Below are positions 8,330 through 18,603 of a stretch of 64,000 nt of DNA, one piece after another. How positions within the stretch are numbered: position 1 is the stretch's first letter; every line of letters starts with the position of its first letter. The notes below the pieces were generated by a model. The model did not search any database, was not told the origin of the DNA, and was given only the letters and a program-made list of their open reading frames with translations. Source of the DNA: CBDCTM01 sp965222005 (GTDB taxonomy: Bacteria; Bacteroidota; Bacteroidia; Chitinophagales; Saprospiraceae); NCBI GenBank assembly GCA_965222005.1, contig OZ244935.1, positions 2,418,001-2,482,000 on the forward strand, written 5' to 3'. The translations under genes were made by a program, and so were the position numbers.

Positions 8330-9955
8330 TTATTTAAACAATGATTGGTCCGGGTAAGTAGTCAGATTCGTTGCAACAGTAGTTTCTTCCAAAGCTATCG
8401 GTAGCCAGAGGTGGTCGTCATTAAAATTTGATTCGCGGATGGCATCACCGGCAAATAGCTGGGCATTGGCGCGGCCCGAGCGCACCAGGTCAAACCAACG
8501 GTCGCCTTCCATCGCCAACTCGGCGCGGCGCTCGTACTGAATGACTTCCAGCAAATTCCAGCCTTCATCGCTCATCAGCTGTTCAGCTGTTCTGAAGTTG
8601 CCGGTATTGTCGCCGGGGCCTGTGGCGCGTTCGCGCACCACATCGATATGACTCATCGCTGCTGCATCGCTGCCGCTGCCCCGATGGAGGGCTTCGGCCA
8701 GCATAAGCAGTACATCCGAATAGCGGATCACAAAAATATTGGCATCCTTGGTCAGATTGGGATCGCCACCATTAATATTATTGCCGGTGTAGTTTTTATA
8801 GTTCAAAAACTTTTTCTGCCAGTAGCCGGTATAGTCCTGCGGATTGGATTGTGTTTGATCAACTACCACGGTACAGCTCGCTCCGGCATCCATGATATCC
8901 TGAGCCAGGTCCGCTTCCGAAACAATGGCCGCACCCCGTCGGTACGTATCATCCGACAAATAGTGATTGTAAAGCCCGGGGGTGGGTAACATAAATCCCC
9001 AACCCGCTTCATAATCGGGATGTTGGTCGCACAATCCCCGAATCCCACACAACTGCACCATCCCGTTTCCGTCAATGCCTTCAAACCAAACCCAATCGCT
9101 GGGGAATAAATTGGTTTGCTGGATTTCAAAAACAGATTCAGCAGGATTCTTTACGCCAAAGGCATACAAGGCCTCTAAATCATCTTCAAGGCTGTAAATA
9201 CCCAAATCCACTAGCTGTTGCAGATAGTCGGCTGCCAGATCAAATTTGCCGCTGTCATCTCCGTCCATATCGGCCCAGTATAAATAGGCTTTACCCAGGA
9301 GTGCCAAAGCTGCTCCCTTACTAATCCTGCCCTTATCGGAGGCAGATATAGTGGAGGGCAACAGGGGTATAGCTTGTTCCAAATCTGCTACGATTGCCCC
9401 AAATACTTCCGACATGGTGTTCCTCGAAAGATTGAGGTTATCTGGGGTGAGCGGCTCCAGAACTACGGGAATCGGCCCGAAATGCTTAAACAATTCAAAG
9501 TGATAATAAGCCCTGAGGAATTTGGCCTCTGCCTGGTACTGCTGAACCAAAGGCGTTTCAATTTTTGCATTGCTGATAACCAAGTTGGTTCGGAAAATAC
9601 CGATATAATTTCTTCGGTATATAGGTTGAATAACCACATTGGTATTCGTATTCCTGAAGTCATCGAACTCCTGCCAGCCGGGCTGGTCGTTGTCGGAAGG
9701 GTCTCCACCGGCATGTGCATTATCGGAACGAATCTCACCAAACATTACGAAAGAAATCCAATGCCCATAGGCCATCGTCCAGCCCAGCGGGTCGTAAGCC
9801 GCCACCAAAGCGGAAAATACCTGGTCTTCCGTTTCGTAAAAATTGGCCGACAGGAATTCTGTGACGGGTTGTACATTCAGCTCATCCTCCTTGCAACTTG
9901 TGGTACACAAGCCAATAAGCAGGGTCAGAGAGATCAATATTTTATATATTTTCAT
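8330..9955 (-). CDS. susD-like: SusD/RagB-family glycan-binding lipoprotein
   Basis: The start at 9955 (MKIYKILISLTLLIGLCTTSC) gives 541 residues with lipobox cysteine at residue 21; an ATG ten codons upstream exists but would disturb the signal peptide. The sequence has the SusD pattern: AEAKFLRAYYHFELFKHFGPIPVV, the ALLGKAYLYWAD helix, FVIRYSDVLLMLAEAL, and the C-terminal signature ERRAELAMEGDRWFDLVRSGRA. SusD proteins sit over the SusC porin at the outer surface and deliver oligosaccharides to it. The gene follows susC with a 26-base gap and precedes the PKD lipoprotein by 16 bases before its alternative start. Ligand is probably beta-glucan by context. Confidence 0.96.
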   Translation of the reverse strand: MKIYKILISLTLLIGLCTTSCKEDELNVQPVTEFLSANFYETEDQVFSALVAAYDPLGWTMAYGHWISFVMFGEIRSDNAHAGGDPSDNDQPGWQEFDDFRNTNTNVVIQPIYRRNYIGIFRTNLVISNAKIETPLVQQYQAEAKFLRAYYHFELFKHFGPIPVVLEPLTPDNLNLSRNTMSEVFGAIVADLEQAIPLLPSTISASDKGRISKGAALALLGKAYLYWADMDGDDSGKFDLAADYLQQLVDLGIYSLEDDLEALYAFGVKNPAESVFEIQQTNLFPSDWVWFEGIDGNGMVQLCGIRGLCDQHPDYEAGWGFMLPTPGLYNHYLSDDTYRRGAAIVSEADLAQDIMDAGASCTVVVDQTQSNPQDYTGYWQKKFLNYKNYTGNNINGGDPNLTKDANIFVIRYSDVLLMLAEALHRGSGSDAAAMSHIDVVRERATGPGDNTGNFRTAEQLMSDEGWNLLEVIQYERRAELAMEGDRWFDLVRSGRANAQLFAGDAIRESNFNDDHLWLPIALEETTVATNLTTYPDQSLFK

Positions 9956-9981
9956 GATTATTGGTTTTAATAAAGGTGATG

Positions 9982-12900
9982 TCACATAGTAATTTTCAGG
10001 CCACCGCCAAATACTTTATTAGTAGGATAAAATCCTTTGTCAATCCCGGTATCCAGTATCCAGCCATTCGTGCCAATGTCGGGGTCGAAGCCGGTATAAT
10101 CAGTAAGGGTAAACACATTATTGGCTGAAAAATAAATCCGCAGGCCCTTCAGCCTGATTTTATCGAGCAAGGTAGCAGGCAGGCTAAAGCCGATTTGCAA
10201 ATTTCTCAATCGAACAAAAGACGCATCTTCCAGGTAAAAATCAGAAGGGCGTTGATTGTTGTTGGGGTCAGTTGAAACCAATCGGGGATAGGTGTTGCCA
10301 GGGTTTTCCGGCGTCCATCGATCCAGCCAGAAGGTTTGATAATTGGTGTAGGTGATATCAGAGCGTTCGTAAGCTCGGAAAATCTCGTGGCCCAGTTGCG
10401 CACTAAATATGGCACTAATATCAAAGCCTTTGTAATTGGCGCTCAGCGTCAGGCCGAGGATATGATCGGGCCAGGGCGAACCGATGTCGGTAATATCGTC
10501 CGAATTGATTTCCCCGTCGCCGTTGATGTCCATGAATTTCAAATCACCCGGTTTTGCTTTGGGTTGCAGCAAATCGCCGTTTGCATTGAGATGCGAAAAA
10601 ACTTCCGCTTCACTTTGGAAGATTCCGTCTGTGACATAGCCCACAAAATGGCCTACCGGAAAGCCTTCACTCATACGTGTGATCGGCGTATTGCGGACGG
10701 GCCACGACCAGCCCTGCAAGAAGCCGGATTCACCGGCCACATTGATGACTTCGTTGGTGAAGTGAGTGTAAGTAAGGCCAGCGTTTAGCCGCACAGCCCC
10801 CACCGCTGTTTTGTAAGTAAGCGCTGCTTCGATGCCCTTGTTTTGAATTTCTCCCAGGTTGCTCACCGGATTGTTGGTAGCACCCAAATAACCCGGGATG
10901 ATCTGGTTCATCAACAGGTCTTTGGTGTTTTTGATATAATAATCAACCTCTGCGGTAAGCGCTCCATCCAATAGCCGTGCCTCAATGCCAATATCAATCT
11001 GCTCGCTCTCCTCCCACTTGATGTTGGGATTGGGAGGCGTAGCCAGTGCTGCACCTCTCACCAGATTCTGGTTGATCCCAAAAGCATAGGTGAACACATT
11101 TTCGATCGTCGAAGCATAGCTGAGGGGAGCAATCCGGTCGTTGCCGTTTCGGCCCCAGCTCGCCCGCAGCTTGAGGAAATCAAAGGCGCCGACATGGAAA
11201 AAATCTTCATCAGAAAGTACCCAGCCTGCAGAGAAGGAAGGGAATATACCCCAGCGGTTGTTCTCTCCAAAATTGGAAGAGCCATCTCTGCGAAGGGTAG
11301 CGGTAAAGAGGTATTTGTTTTGAAAGTCGTAGAGTACGCGACCGTAGTAGCTGATCAAGGCATAATCCACATTGGCACGACCATATGACAGATCAGTCGA
11401 ATCCTGCCCGGCATTTACATATTGCCAGTTGTTATTGAATTTGACAGCATCGGGAATGGAGGATGAAGACCCACCGGCCTCCTCAAAAGAAGCCTTCCGG
11501 ATGGATGTGCCGAGTACTACATCCATAGCATGAGGGCCAAACTGCTTGTTGTAGTTGATATAATTTTCCCATTGCAGGGATTGAGAGGTCCCGTAGCCCT
11601 GGCTTATGTCATTGTCCACATTGGTGAATGCACTGTGAAAGGCATAGTCGGGCGTAAAGCTTCTGAAGTTGTACCAGCTGTAATCAATCCCCGCATCTGT
11701 CCTGAATTTCAGGCCCTCAATCGGTTTCACTTCCAGATACACATTTCCCAACACCTGATCGGCATGGCCGTCATTATTGGCCAGAAAAAGCCTGCTTAGT
11801 GGATTGATATATTCTTTTTGCACCCATTGCGATTGTGCAAAACCGTAATCCTTGGCGGGATCGAATAATGGCGTAAGTGGATCGTAAGCAAACGCATCAG
11901 CGATGACGGTTCCGAAAGCATCGTTGACAGAAAGCGATTGATTCTCAACCCGGTTGACGTAGAAGTTTTCGCCGATAGTCAAAAGCCAGTTGATATCTTT
12001 GGCGGAGTTGAGGCGGGCAGCGTAGCGTTTGTAGTTGGATTTGTCGCCACCAATAACTCCCTGCTGATTCCAGTACTCCAATGACAGGAAAATATTTTCT
12101 CCGGTAGCTGTAAGCCGGTGGCTCTGCACCGTGGCAGGCTCAAATATTTCATCCATCCAGTCGGTATCGTCGGTAGGGTCGCCGGCCTTTGGAAAGCCGA
12201 GTGTTTCGAGGGCAGACGTCTGATTGGCATTGGCAAATTTTTCTCTGGTGAGCATAATATAATCGGCTGCTCCCAGCATTTCGGGCGTTTTCCAGGGTGT
12301 AGAGATGGAGTTAAAGCCTTCATAGGTGATGCTTCCTTCCCCTTTTGTCCCTTTTTTGGTGGTGATGATAACCACACCATTGGCCGCCCTCGCTCCATAG
12401 ATCGCACTGGAGGCGGCATCTTTGAGCACATCCACCGATTCAATATCGCCGGGATTGATATTGTCAATATTATTCACCTGGAGGCCATCAACAATGTAAA
12501 GCGGGGAGTTGTCGCCATTGGTGCTGATGCCCCGGATGAGGATAGATTTTCCGGCCCCTGGCTGCCCGGATGATTCATTGACGATAAGTCCCGATACCTG
12601 CCCTTCCAAAGATGATTGTACATCCTGCACCTTGTAGCCTTCGAGCCTTTCACTGGTCAATTTGGAAATAGAGCCGGTGGCTACTCGTTTCTTTTGCACA
12701 CCATAGCCGATCACAATTATTTCTTCCAGCTGCGCGGCATCTTCTGACATGGTGATGTCGATAATTGCCTGCTTAGCGATAGGAACTTTGGCAGGAGCGA
12801 ATCCGATGTAGGTAAAGAGCAGGGTGTCCATTCCTGCTGGGATTTGCAAGGTATATTTGCCGTCATAATCCGTGACGGTACCTACTACGGCATTATCCAT

Positions 12901-13044
12901 CGATTCCTGAACGATGACGTTGACACCGATGAGTGGCTGCCCCTCAGCATCGCTGACAGTACCTTGCACGGTATGGGTTTGTGCCGTCAGCTGTACAACA
13001 GTCCAGCAGCATAGCGAGATAAGGAGAAAATAACGTTTATTCAT
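9982..13044 (-). CDS. susC-like: SusC/RagA-type TonB-dependent outer-membrane transporter
   Basis: The product has 1020 residues. A signal peptide (MNKRYFLLISLCCWTVVQLTAQ) is followed by a carboxypeptidase-regulatory-like domain (VQGTVSDAEGQPLIGVNVIV ... DGKYTLQIP). A TonB-box region (EEIIVIGYGVQKKR) and the plug come next, with the SusC signature SGQPGAGKSILIRGISTNG and DAASSAIYGARAANGVVIITTKKG. A 22-strand barrel fills the remainder and ends VFGGGLKITM. Together with SusD it imports oligosaccharides across the outer membrane with TonB energy. It lies 24 bases beyond the GH3 stop, consistent with one transcript. No frame damage was seen. Confidence 0.97.
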   Translation of the reverse strand: MNKRYFLLISLCCWTVVQLTAQTHTVQGTVSDAEGQPLIGVNVIVQESMDNAVVGTVTDYDGKYTLQIPAGMDTLLFTYIGFAPAKVPIAKQAIIDITMSEDAAQLEEIIVIGYGVQKKRVATGSISKLTSERLEGYKVQDVQSSLEGQVSGLIVNESSGQPGAGKSILIRGISTNGDNSPLYIVDGLQVNNIDNINPGDIESVDVLKDAASSAIYGARAANGVVIITTKKGTKGEGSITYEGFNSISTPWKTPEMLGAADYIMLTREKFANANQTSALETLGFPKAGDPTDDTDWMDEIFEPATVQSHRLTATGENIFLSLEYWNQQGVIGGDKSNYKRYAARLNSAKDINWLLTIGENFYVNRVENQSLSVNDAFGTVIADAFAYDPLTPLFDPAKDYGFAQSQWVQKEYINPLSRLFLANNDGHADQVLGNVYLEVKPIEGLKFRTDAGIDYSWYNFRSFTPDYAFHSAFTNVDNDISQGYGTSQSLQWENYINYNKQFGPHAMDVVLGTSIRKASFEEAGGSSSSIPDAVKFNNNWQYVNAGQDSTDLSYGRANVDYALISYYGRVLYDFQNKYLFTATLRRDGSSNFGENNRWGIFPSFSAGWVLSDEDFFHVGAFDFLKLRASWGRNGNDRIAPLSYASTIENVFTYAFGINQNLVRGAALATPPNPNIKWEESEQIDIGIEARLLDGALTAEVDYYIKNTKDLLMNQIIPGYLGATNNPVSNLGEIQNKGIEAALTYKTAVGAVRLNAGLTYTHFTNEVINVAGESGFLQGWSWPVRNTPITRMSEGFPVGHFVGYVTDGIFQSEAEVFSHLNANGDLLQPKAKPGDLKFMDINGDGEINSDDITDIGSPWPDHILGLTLSANYKGFDISAIFSAQLGHEIFRAYERSDITYTNYQTFWLDRWTPENPGNTYPRLVSTDPNNNQRPSDFYLEDASFVRLRNLQIGFSLPATLLDKIRLKGLRIYFSANNVFTLTDYTGFDPDIGTNGWILDTGIDKGFYPTNKVFGGGLKITM

Positions 13045-13068
13045 ATCGATAATTTTTTTCAGTAAAAT

Positions 13069-15435
13069 CTATTTTTTGGTGGTAGAATTTTTGTGGATTA
13101 GTTCGAAGGTTTTTTCTTTTGTGTCGGTGGAGCTGGAACCGATAAAGACTTTGAATTTGCCGGGTTCGGCCTCCCAGGTTTTGTTGCGTGTATAAAAAGC
13201 CAGATCGTCAGAAGACAGCGTAAACTGTATGTTTTTCGATTCTCCCTTTTTCAAAAATATTTTTTGGAAACCCTTCAATTCTTTTTTGGGGCGGGTAACG
13301 CTGCCTACCAAATCGCAAACATATAGCTGTACCACCTCCTCGCCATCGTATTTTCCGGTATTAGTGAGGGTCGTACTTATGGTAATATCTCCGCCCATTG
13401 CCATTTGCTTGCTGCTGAGGTTGATGGTGCCATAGTGGAAAGTAGTGTAGCTAAGGCCAAAGCCAAAGGGATAAAGTGCATCGTTTTTTTCATCGGTATA
13501 ATGCGACCAAAAGACCTCTTTTTTGGGGCCGGGTCTGCCGGTGTTTTTTTGACTATAATAAAGCGGCAGCTGACCGAGATGGCGGGGAAATGACATCGGC
13601 AGTTTGCCGGAAGGGTTATATTTTCCAAACAGCACATCGGCTATGGCATTGCCGGCTTCGGAACCCAAATGCCAGGCCTCAACGATAGCCGGTACGCGGT
13701 CGGCCATCCACGAAATTTCCAGTGGCCGGCCATTCATCAGCACCACGATTACATTTTTATTGGCCTCCAGTACAGTTTCGAGCAGTTCCTGCTGAACACC
13801 TGCCAGGCCAATACTCACCTGGCTGCGCCCTTCGCCCGATTGCTGGCTGTCTTCGCCCAGGGCGAGGATCACTATGTCCGCTTTTTTTGCCAGGGCTACA
13901 GCTGCCGGGAAGAGCGATTTGTCAGATTGATTGATGGTGAGCTCAGCGGCAAAATTTCGTTCACCAATAGATAATTTGCAACCTTCTGCATAACTCACTT
14001 GTATGTGTTGGCCTGCAGCCTTTTGCATACCTTCCAATAAGGAAACCGCAGAATTGGCGACGGCCTGGCCCCGCCAATTGCCCAGCGGGCTGTCTTTGTC
14101 GTTTGCCAGGGGCCCGATCACGGCAATGTGCTTTTTATTTTCTTGTAGGGGTAAAAGCTGCCCTTCATTTTTTAGCAATACAATCGATTTTCGAGCTACA
14201 TCCCTTGCTATTGCCAGGTTTCCCTTCGTGTATATTTCTTTTTGCTCCCGCGCTTCATCGCAGTATTTGTACGGATCATCCATGATGCCGAGGAGGTATT
14301 TGATGCGCAAAATCCGGCGAACGGCATCATCGAGCAGTGCTTGATCTATAGCCCCTTTTTCAATCAGCTCCCTCAAGTATTTTTCATAGCAATAGCCTTC
14401 CATATCCATATCACAGCCGGCAGCGAATGCCAACTCAGTAGCCGAAGCCATACCGTCAGCTATTCCGTGATGAATCATTTCAGGGATGGAACTCCAGTCG
14501 GATACAATAAAGCCATTAAAGTTCCACGCCTGCTTGAGCAAATCCCGCTGTAGGAATTTGTTGGCAGTGGCGGGAATCCCTCCAATTTCATTGAATGAAT
14601 TCATGAAAGTGGCAACGCCTGCTTCTACACAGGCTTTAAAAGGAGGTAATACCACATTGTGCAAGGTATGCTCGCTTAAGTCCGCTGTATTGTAATCCCG
14701 GCCCGCCTCCGCAAATCCGTAGGCGGCGAAGTGCTTGGCACATGCAGCAATCGACAAGGGATCAGCCAGGTCATCAGCTTGAAACCCTTTTACACGCGCT
14801 ACAGCTGCCTGCGCTCCCAGAAAGGGATCCTCTCCGGCTCCTTCCATCACTCGGCCCCAACGGGCATCGCGGCTGATATCGACCATAGGAGCGAAGGTCC
14901 AGTGTAGGCCGGCGGCCGCAGCTTCCCGGGCTGCTACTCTGGCAGAAGCTTTAATGGCTTTCATATCCCAACTGGCTGTTTCACCCAGTGGGATGGGAAA
15001 CATGGTTTTGTATCCATGTATGACGTCGTAGGCAAAAATCATAGGGATGCCAAGCCGACTGTTTTCAACTGCCAGTTTCTGGGCTTGGCGGGTGGAGCGT
15101 ACAGAGAGCACGTTGAGCATAGAGCCAACACCTCCTGACTTGATGCGATTGTATTTATCCAGGGTGCCTCCTTCTTTTTTGCCGGGTCCGGTGAGCTCTT
15201 CGTAACCAGTGTATTGGATCAATTGACCGATTTTTTCCTCAAGCGTCATTAATTGCAGCAAGGAATCAACTTGCTTCTCGATACGGGCATCGGTCAAGCG
15301 GGATGAGGAAGCACTTGATTTGGTGGCTTTGGTTTCCTCTCGCTCATTCATTCCGAGCAAGAAAACCAGGAAGAGAGCGAAAATGCTGAAAATGACGATA
15401 TTTTTGGTCGAGGAAGTAGTCACGGAGGCGTACAT
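13069..15435 (-). CDS. GH3 beta-glucosidase (BglX-like)
   Basis: The product has 788 residues, close to BglX-type family 3 enzymes. Residues 11-27 are a hydrophobic signal segment. The N-terminal TIM-barrel has RLGIPMIFAYDVIHGYKTMFPIPL, KHFAAYGFAEAGRDYN and the nucleophile site GFIVSDWSS (Asp of SDW). The second alpha/beta sandwich has VIGPLANDKDSPLGNWRGQ and the GEDSQQSGEGRS loop, and the C-terminus is a fibronectin-III-like domain (GEEVVQLYVCDLVGSVTRPKKELKGFQK). Such enzymes release glucose from beta-glucan oligosaccharides. It is the first gene of the locus, with the regulator gene 186 bases upstream on the same strand. Laminarin oligosaccharides are the likely substrate because GH16 is present. 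Confidence 0.95.
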   Translation of the reverse strand: MYASVTTSSTKNIVIFSIFALFLVFLLGMNEREETKATKSSASSSRLTDARIEKQVDSLLQLMTLEEKIGQLIQYTGYEELTGPGKKEGGTLDKYNRIKSGGVGSMLNVLSVRSTRQAQKLAVENSRLGIPMIFAYDVIHGYKTMFPIPLGETASWDMKAIKASARVAAREAAAAGLHWTFAPMVDISRDARWGRVMEGAGEDPFLGAQAAVARVKGFQADDLADPLSIAACAKHFAAYGFAEAGRDYNTADLSEHTLHNVVLPPFKACVEAGVATFMNSFNEIGGIPATANKFLQRDLLKQAWNFNGFIVSDWSSIPEMIHHGIADGMASATELAFAAGCDMDMEGYCYEKYLRELIEKGAIDQALLDDAVRRILRIKYLLGIMDDPYKYCDEAREQKEIYTKGNLAIARDVARKSIVLLKNEGQLLPLQENKKHIAVIGPLANDKDSPLGNWRGQAVANSAVSLLEGMQKAAGQHIQVSYAEGCKLSIGERNFAAELTINQSDKSLFPAAVALAKKADIVILALGEDSQQSGEGRSQVSIGLAGVQQELLETVLEANKNVIVVLMNGRPLEISWMADRVPAIVEAWHLGSEAGNAIADVLFGKYNPSGKLPMSFPRHLGQLPLYYSQKNTGRPGPKKEVFWSHYTDEKNDALYPFGFGLSYTTFHYGTINLSSKQMAMGGDITISTTLTNTGKYDGEEVVQLYVCDLVGSVTRPKKELKGFQKIFLKKGESKNIQFTLSSDDLAFYTRNKTWEAEPGKFKVFIGSSSTDTKEKTFELIHKNSTTKK

Positions 15436-15458
15436 TTAGTTAGTTCATATTTAGTTCA

Positions 15459-15570
15459 AAGAAGTCCAGTATGTTGGTCGATCTTCCTTCATTAGTGATA
15501 GAAGGCGCTGTAAATCACATAAATTTTGGCCTAAAACAGGAAAAACAGCACTGGACAAACACTGGACACA
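15459..15570 (-). promoter_or_regulatory. Upstream region with CACTGGACA repeats
   Basis: The 185 bases between the regulator stop and the GH3 start contain two direct copies of CACTGGACA (15549-15557 and 15560-15568), 11 bases apart, or about one helix turn. A shorter inverted match, GTCCAGT, lies at 15464-15470. Direct repeats at helical spacing upstream of a Sus operon are a plausible operator for its regulator, but binding is not shown by sequence alone. No clear TAnnTTTG promoter element was found. Confidence 0.35.
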
Positions 15571-15621
15571 TTCCAGAAATCTGCAATTTGTAGGTGAAAT
15601 AAGCGGTGCTGCAATGAAAGA

Positions 15622-18410
15622 TCAATGTATGCTGAGGATGTATTGGTTGAGGTCGGAATCCTTATCCAAATGCAGTTTCTTTTTTAGGCGGTACTTACTT
15701 TTTTCGATGCCTGCGATGGAAATATTCTGGATGGCAGCAATTTCCCGGTTGGTCATGTTGATTTTAATAAGGCAGCAAAGGCGGATATCATTTGGTGTGA
15801 GTTGGGGATGCTTTTCGTGCAGTTTTTTGGAAAACTGCTGATGGATTTGGTCAAAATTGAGCTGAAATTGTTCCCAGTAGTCGATCGAGTTGATTTCGGT
15901 ATCTATCTTTCTGATAAGGCGCCGCAGCTCGCTTCGCTGCTGTTGGGTAGTTTCTTGCAGGGATTGTTCCTTGAGCTGTCGCTTCAAATCATCCAGTGTA
16001 TTGTTTTTGTGTGCCGACTGAAGCAAGGCGGCAGATAATTGAGCATTCTTTTGATTGATTTCTTCTCCCAGCTTCTCATTCTTCAGTCGCAGAATTTCCT
16101 GCTCAGCCTTCAAGAGTTGTTTTTGATGCTCCTCTTTTCGTTTGTCATCCAGATAGGCAATGTATAAGAAAATCAGACCGATAAAAGCCAATGCGAGTAG
16201 CAGGCGGAACCACCAGGTTTCCCAAAAGGGTGGCAGGATGACTATATACAATCGTTTGATATGTTCACTCCACATACCACTGTTGTTAGCTGCTTTCAAT
16301 AAAAAAGTATATTCACCTGCATCCAGATTGGTATAGGTAGCTGTGCGATGCCGGGCGTCCACAAAATTCCACTCATCATCAAAGCCTTCCAATTGGTAGG
16401 CTACCGCATTTTTGGCGGGATTGGTATATTCGAGCGCTGCAAATCGTATGGTGAAGACATCATCGGTATAGTTTAATTGAATCCGAGGTTCTTCGTTCAA
16501 GGGCTTGGTGATCAGCTTCCGTCCTTTATAATCTCCAACGGGAACGGGTTCATTAAAGAGTAAAAAGGCGGTAATGACGATACCCGGCCGGTTGGCGTTG
16601 GATCGGATGCTGTCGGGAACAAAAACATTGAAGCCATTGATTCCGCCGAAATACATTTTACCTGATCGGCTTCTCAACGAAGCTCTGGGGTTGAATTGGT
16701 TGGATTGCAAGCCGTCATTTTTATCAAAATTGGTAAAGACTTCCTGCTGCGGATCAAAACGGGAGAGCCCCAAGTTGGTGCTCAGCCAAAGGAAACCTTG
16801 CGAATCCTCTTCAATTGCATTGACCACCGTAGAGGGTAGCCCTTCGCGCAAGGAATAATTTTTAAAAGAATGCTCATCATTGGATAAGAGGTGTAAACCT
16901 CCTCCTTCTGTGCCTACCCAAATCTGCCCTTTTTTGTCTTCCAAAAGAGATAGTATTGAATTGGAACGGAGGCTCAGGCTATCCTCTTTCTGATGTTGCC
17001 AATTTTTAAAATGAGTACTGCCGGGGGTTAATTTATTCAAGCCGCCGTACTCGGTACCCACCCAAAGGTTTTGCTGCCGGTCGATGTGCAGGAGCTGCAC
17101 ATTCCAGCCCGAAAGGCTGCCCGCTTGGGTGGGATCGGGGAGGTAATGAGTGAAGGTGTTATTGCTGCGGTCAAAATAATCGAGACCTCCGCCAAGCGTG
17201 CCGATCCACAAATTGCCGGCCCTATCCTCCTCAATATCCCAGACGTTTGTTGTTGTTGAGGCTATTGGTATTGGCGGGGTTGTGGACAAATTGGGTGAAC
17301 GTTTGGGTGAGGGGATGGAACAGATTGAAGCCTCGCGTAAATGTACCTATCCATATGGCTCCATTTGATCCTTCTTCTATGGTAGTGATCACATTGCTGC
17401 TGATACTGTCCAAGCTGATCGACGAAGATGTCATAAATGGCATTGGTATTGAGGCTGTTGATGAGAATAGAGGATGTTTTGTAATTTTGAAAAGTTCGCC
17501 CCTGGTCACTGCTTTGATACAAGCCTTCTCCATCCGTACTGATCAGTATTGAAGCTTTCAAAGGTGCTATATCCCTGATCAGGCTGTGGTCGAGTGCTTT
17601 GCCCACAAATCGCTTTTGAGAGAGGCTGTATTGGTACAAGCCATTCCCTTCGGTACCTACCCACAGCTGGTCGGCATCTTTTACAAATAGCTTTTTCCGA
17701 AAGCTGGAAAGGTCCACCGCTACAGCATCATTGACAGAAGGCGCTACCTGAAAAACCTTTTTTTCGACGGGGCTCCAGTAGTTAATCGAATTGCCGGAAG
17801 TGCCCATCCAAATATTCGATTGCGCATCTTCCGCAAATGAAAAACAGGTATTGTTGGATATGCGCCCCTGCCCATCTTCCGTATTGATGCCGAAATACTG
17901 GAACGCCTGGAGGGTGGAATCCACACATACGACCCCTGCATCCAATGTGGCCAACCAAATATTCTTTTTGCTGTCCTGGAAAATAGAAACGATAGAAAGT
18001 TCCATCCAATCTTCAAAGATATGTTCTTTGAAGGGGTTGACGATGAAGCGCTGGGTTTTGCGATCAAATATGCTTAGACCTCCCTTTACCAGGCCGATCC
18101 AAATGTCGCCGTTGGGATGGCAGAAAAGCTCCTGAATGTGGTTGCTACTGATAGTGGTGCTATCCGCCGGATCCGATTTGTACACTTTGAATTCATAGCC
18201 ATCGTATCGGTTGAGTCCGTCCCGGCTTCCAAACCACATAATACCGTCCTGGTCCTGGGTAATGGCGTAAATAGTATTGTTGGACAGGCCATCTTTAATG
18301 GTGATATGGTCAAAGGTGAGGGGCTGTGCTTGCCCTCCTGGCGGCATCATTGTAAAAAACAGAAGCAACAACTTGAATCGCTTTATCTGTTGTATCCATT
18401 GTGTAAGCAT
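15622..18410 (-). pseudogene. Propeller/Y_Y_Y sensor with LuxR-type HTH, broken by two frame changes
   Basis: Translation from the ATG at 18410 (signal peptide ending PPGGQAQ) shows propeller repeats (DGLSNNTIYAITQDQDGIMWFG, NGDIWIGLVKGGLSIFD) up to IYDIFVDQLG at about 17410. The frame then changes to SNVITTIEEGSNGAIWIGT and changes again at 17242-17258 to NVWDIEEDRAGNLWIGTLGGG. The last part carries more blades, a Y_Y_Y domain (YQLEGFDDEWN, YTNLDAGEYTFLLKAAN), a membrane helix (WWFRLLLALAFIGLIFLYIAY), a coiled coil and a helix-turn-helix (LTPNDIRLCCLIKINMTNREIA). No histidine kinase is present. The second change equals one extra A in an AAC repeat; the first also lacks most of a blade. Either a decayed regulator of the adjacent beta-glucan locus or sequence error. 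Confidence 0.75.
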
Positions 18411-18603
18411 GCTCAGTACCACATTTGTAAAGCAAAGTCTAATATAAGCTATTCTTGGTTTAGGCATCGGCAGAAAACAATTCCTAAGCTACTCCCAACG
18501 AAAAATAGCTCACTTTCTACACTTGCTCATCTAGCAGGATAGCTGGGGCAAGGTCTGTATAAATTGCTGGAGAAATCCAATCATTCACTATAAATCACAG
18601 ATC

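Noticed and set aside
9374..9970. 198-codon open frame on the plus strand
   Set aside because: It is antisense to the well-supported susD gene and shows no domain-like composition.
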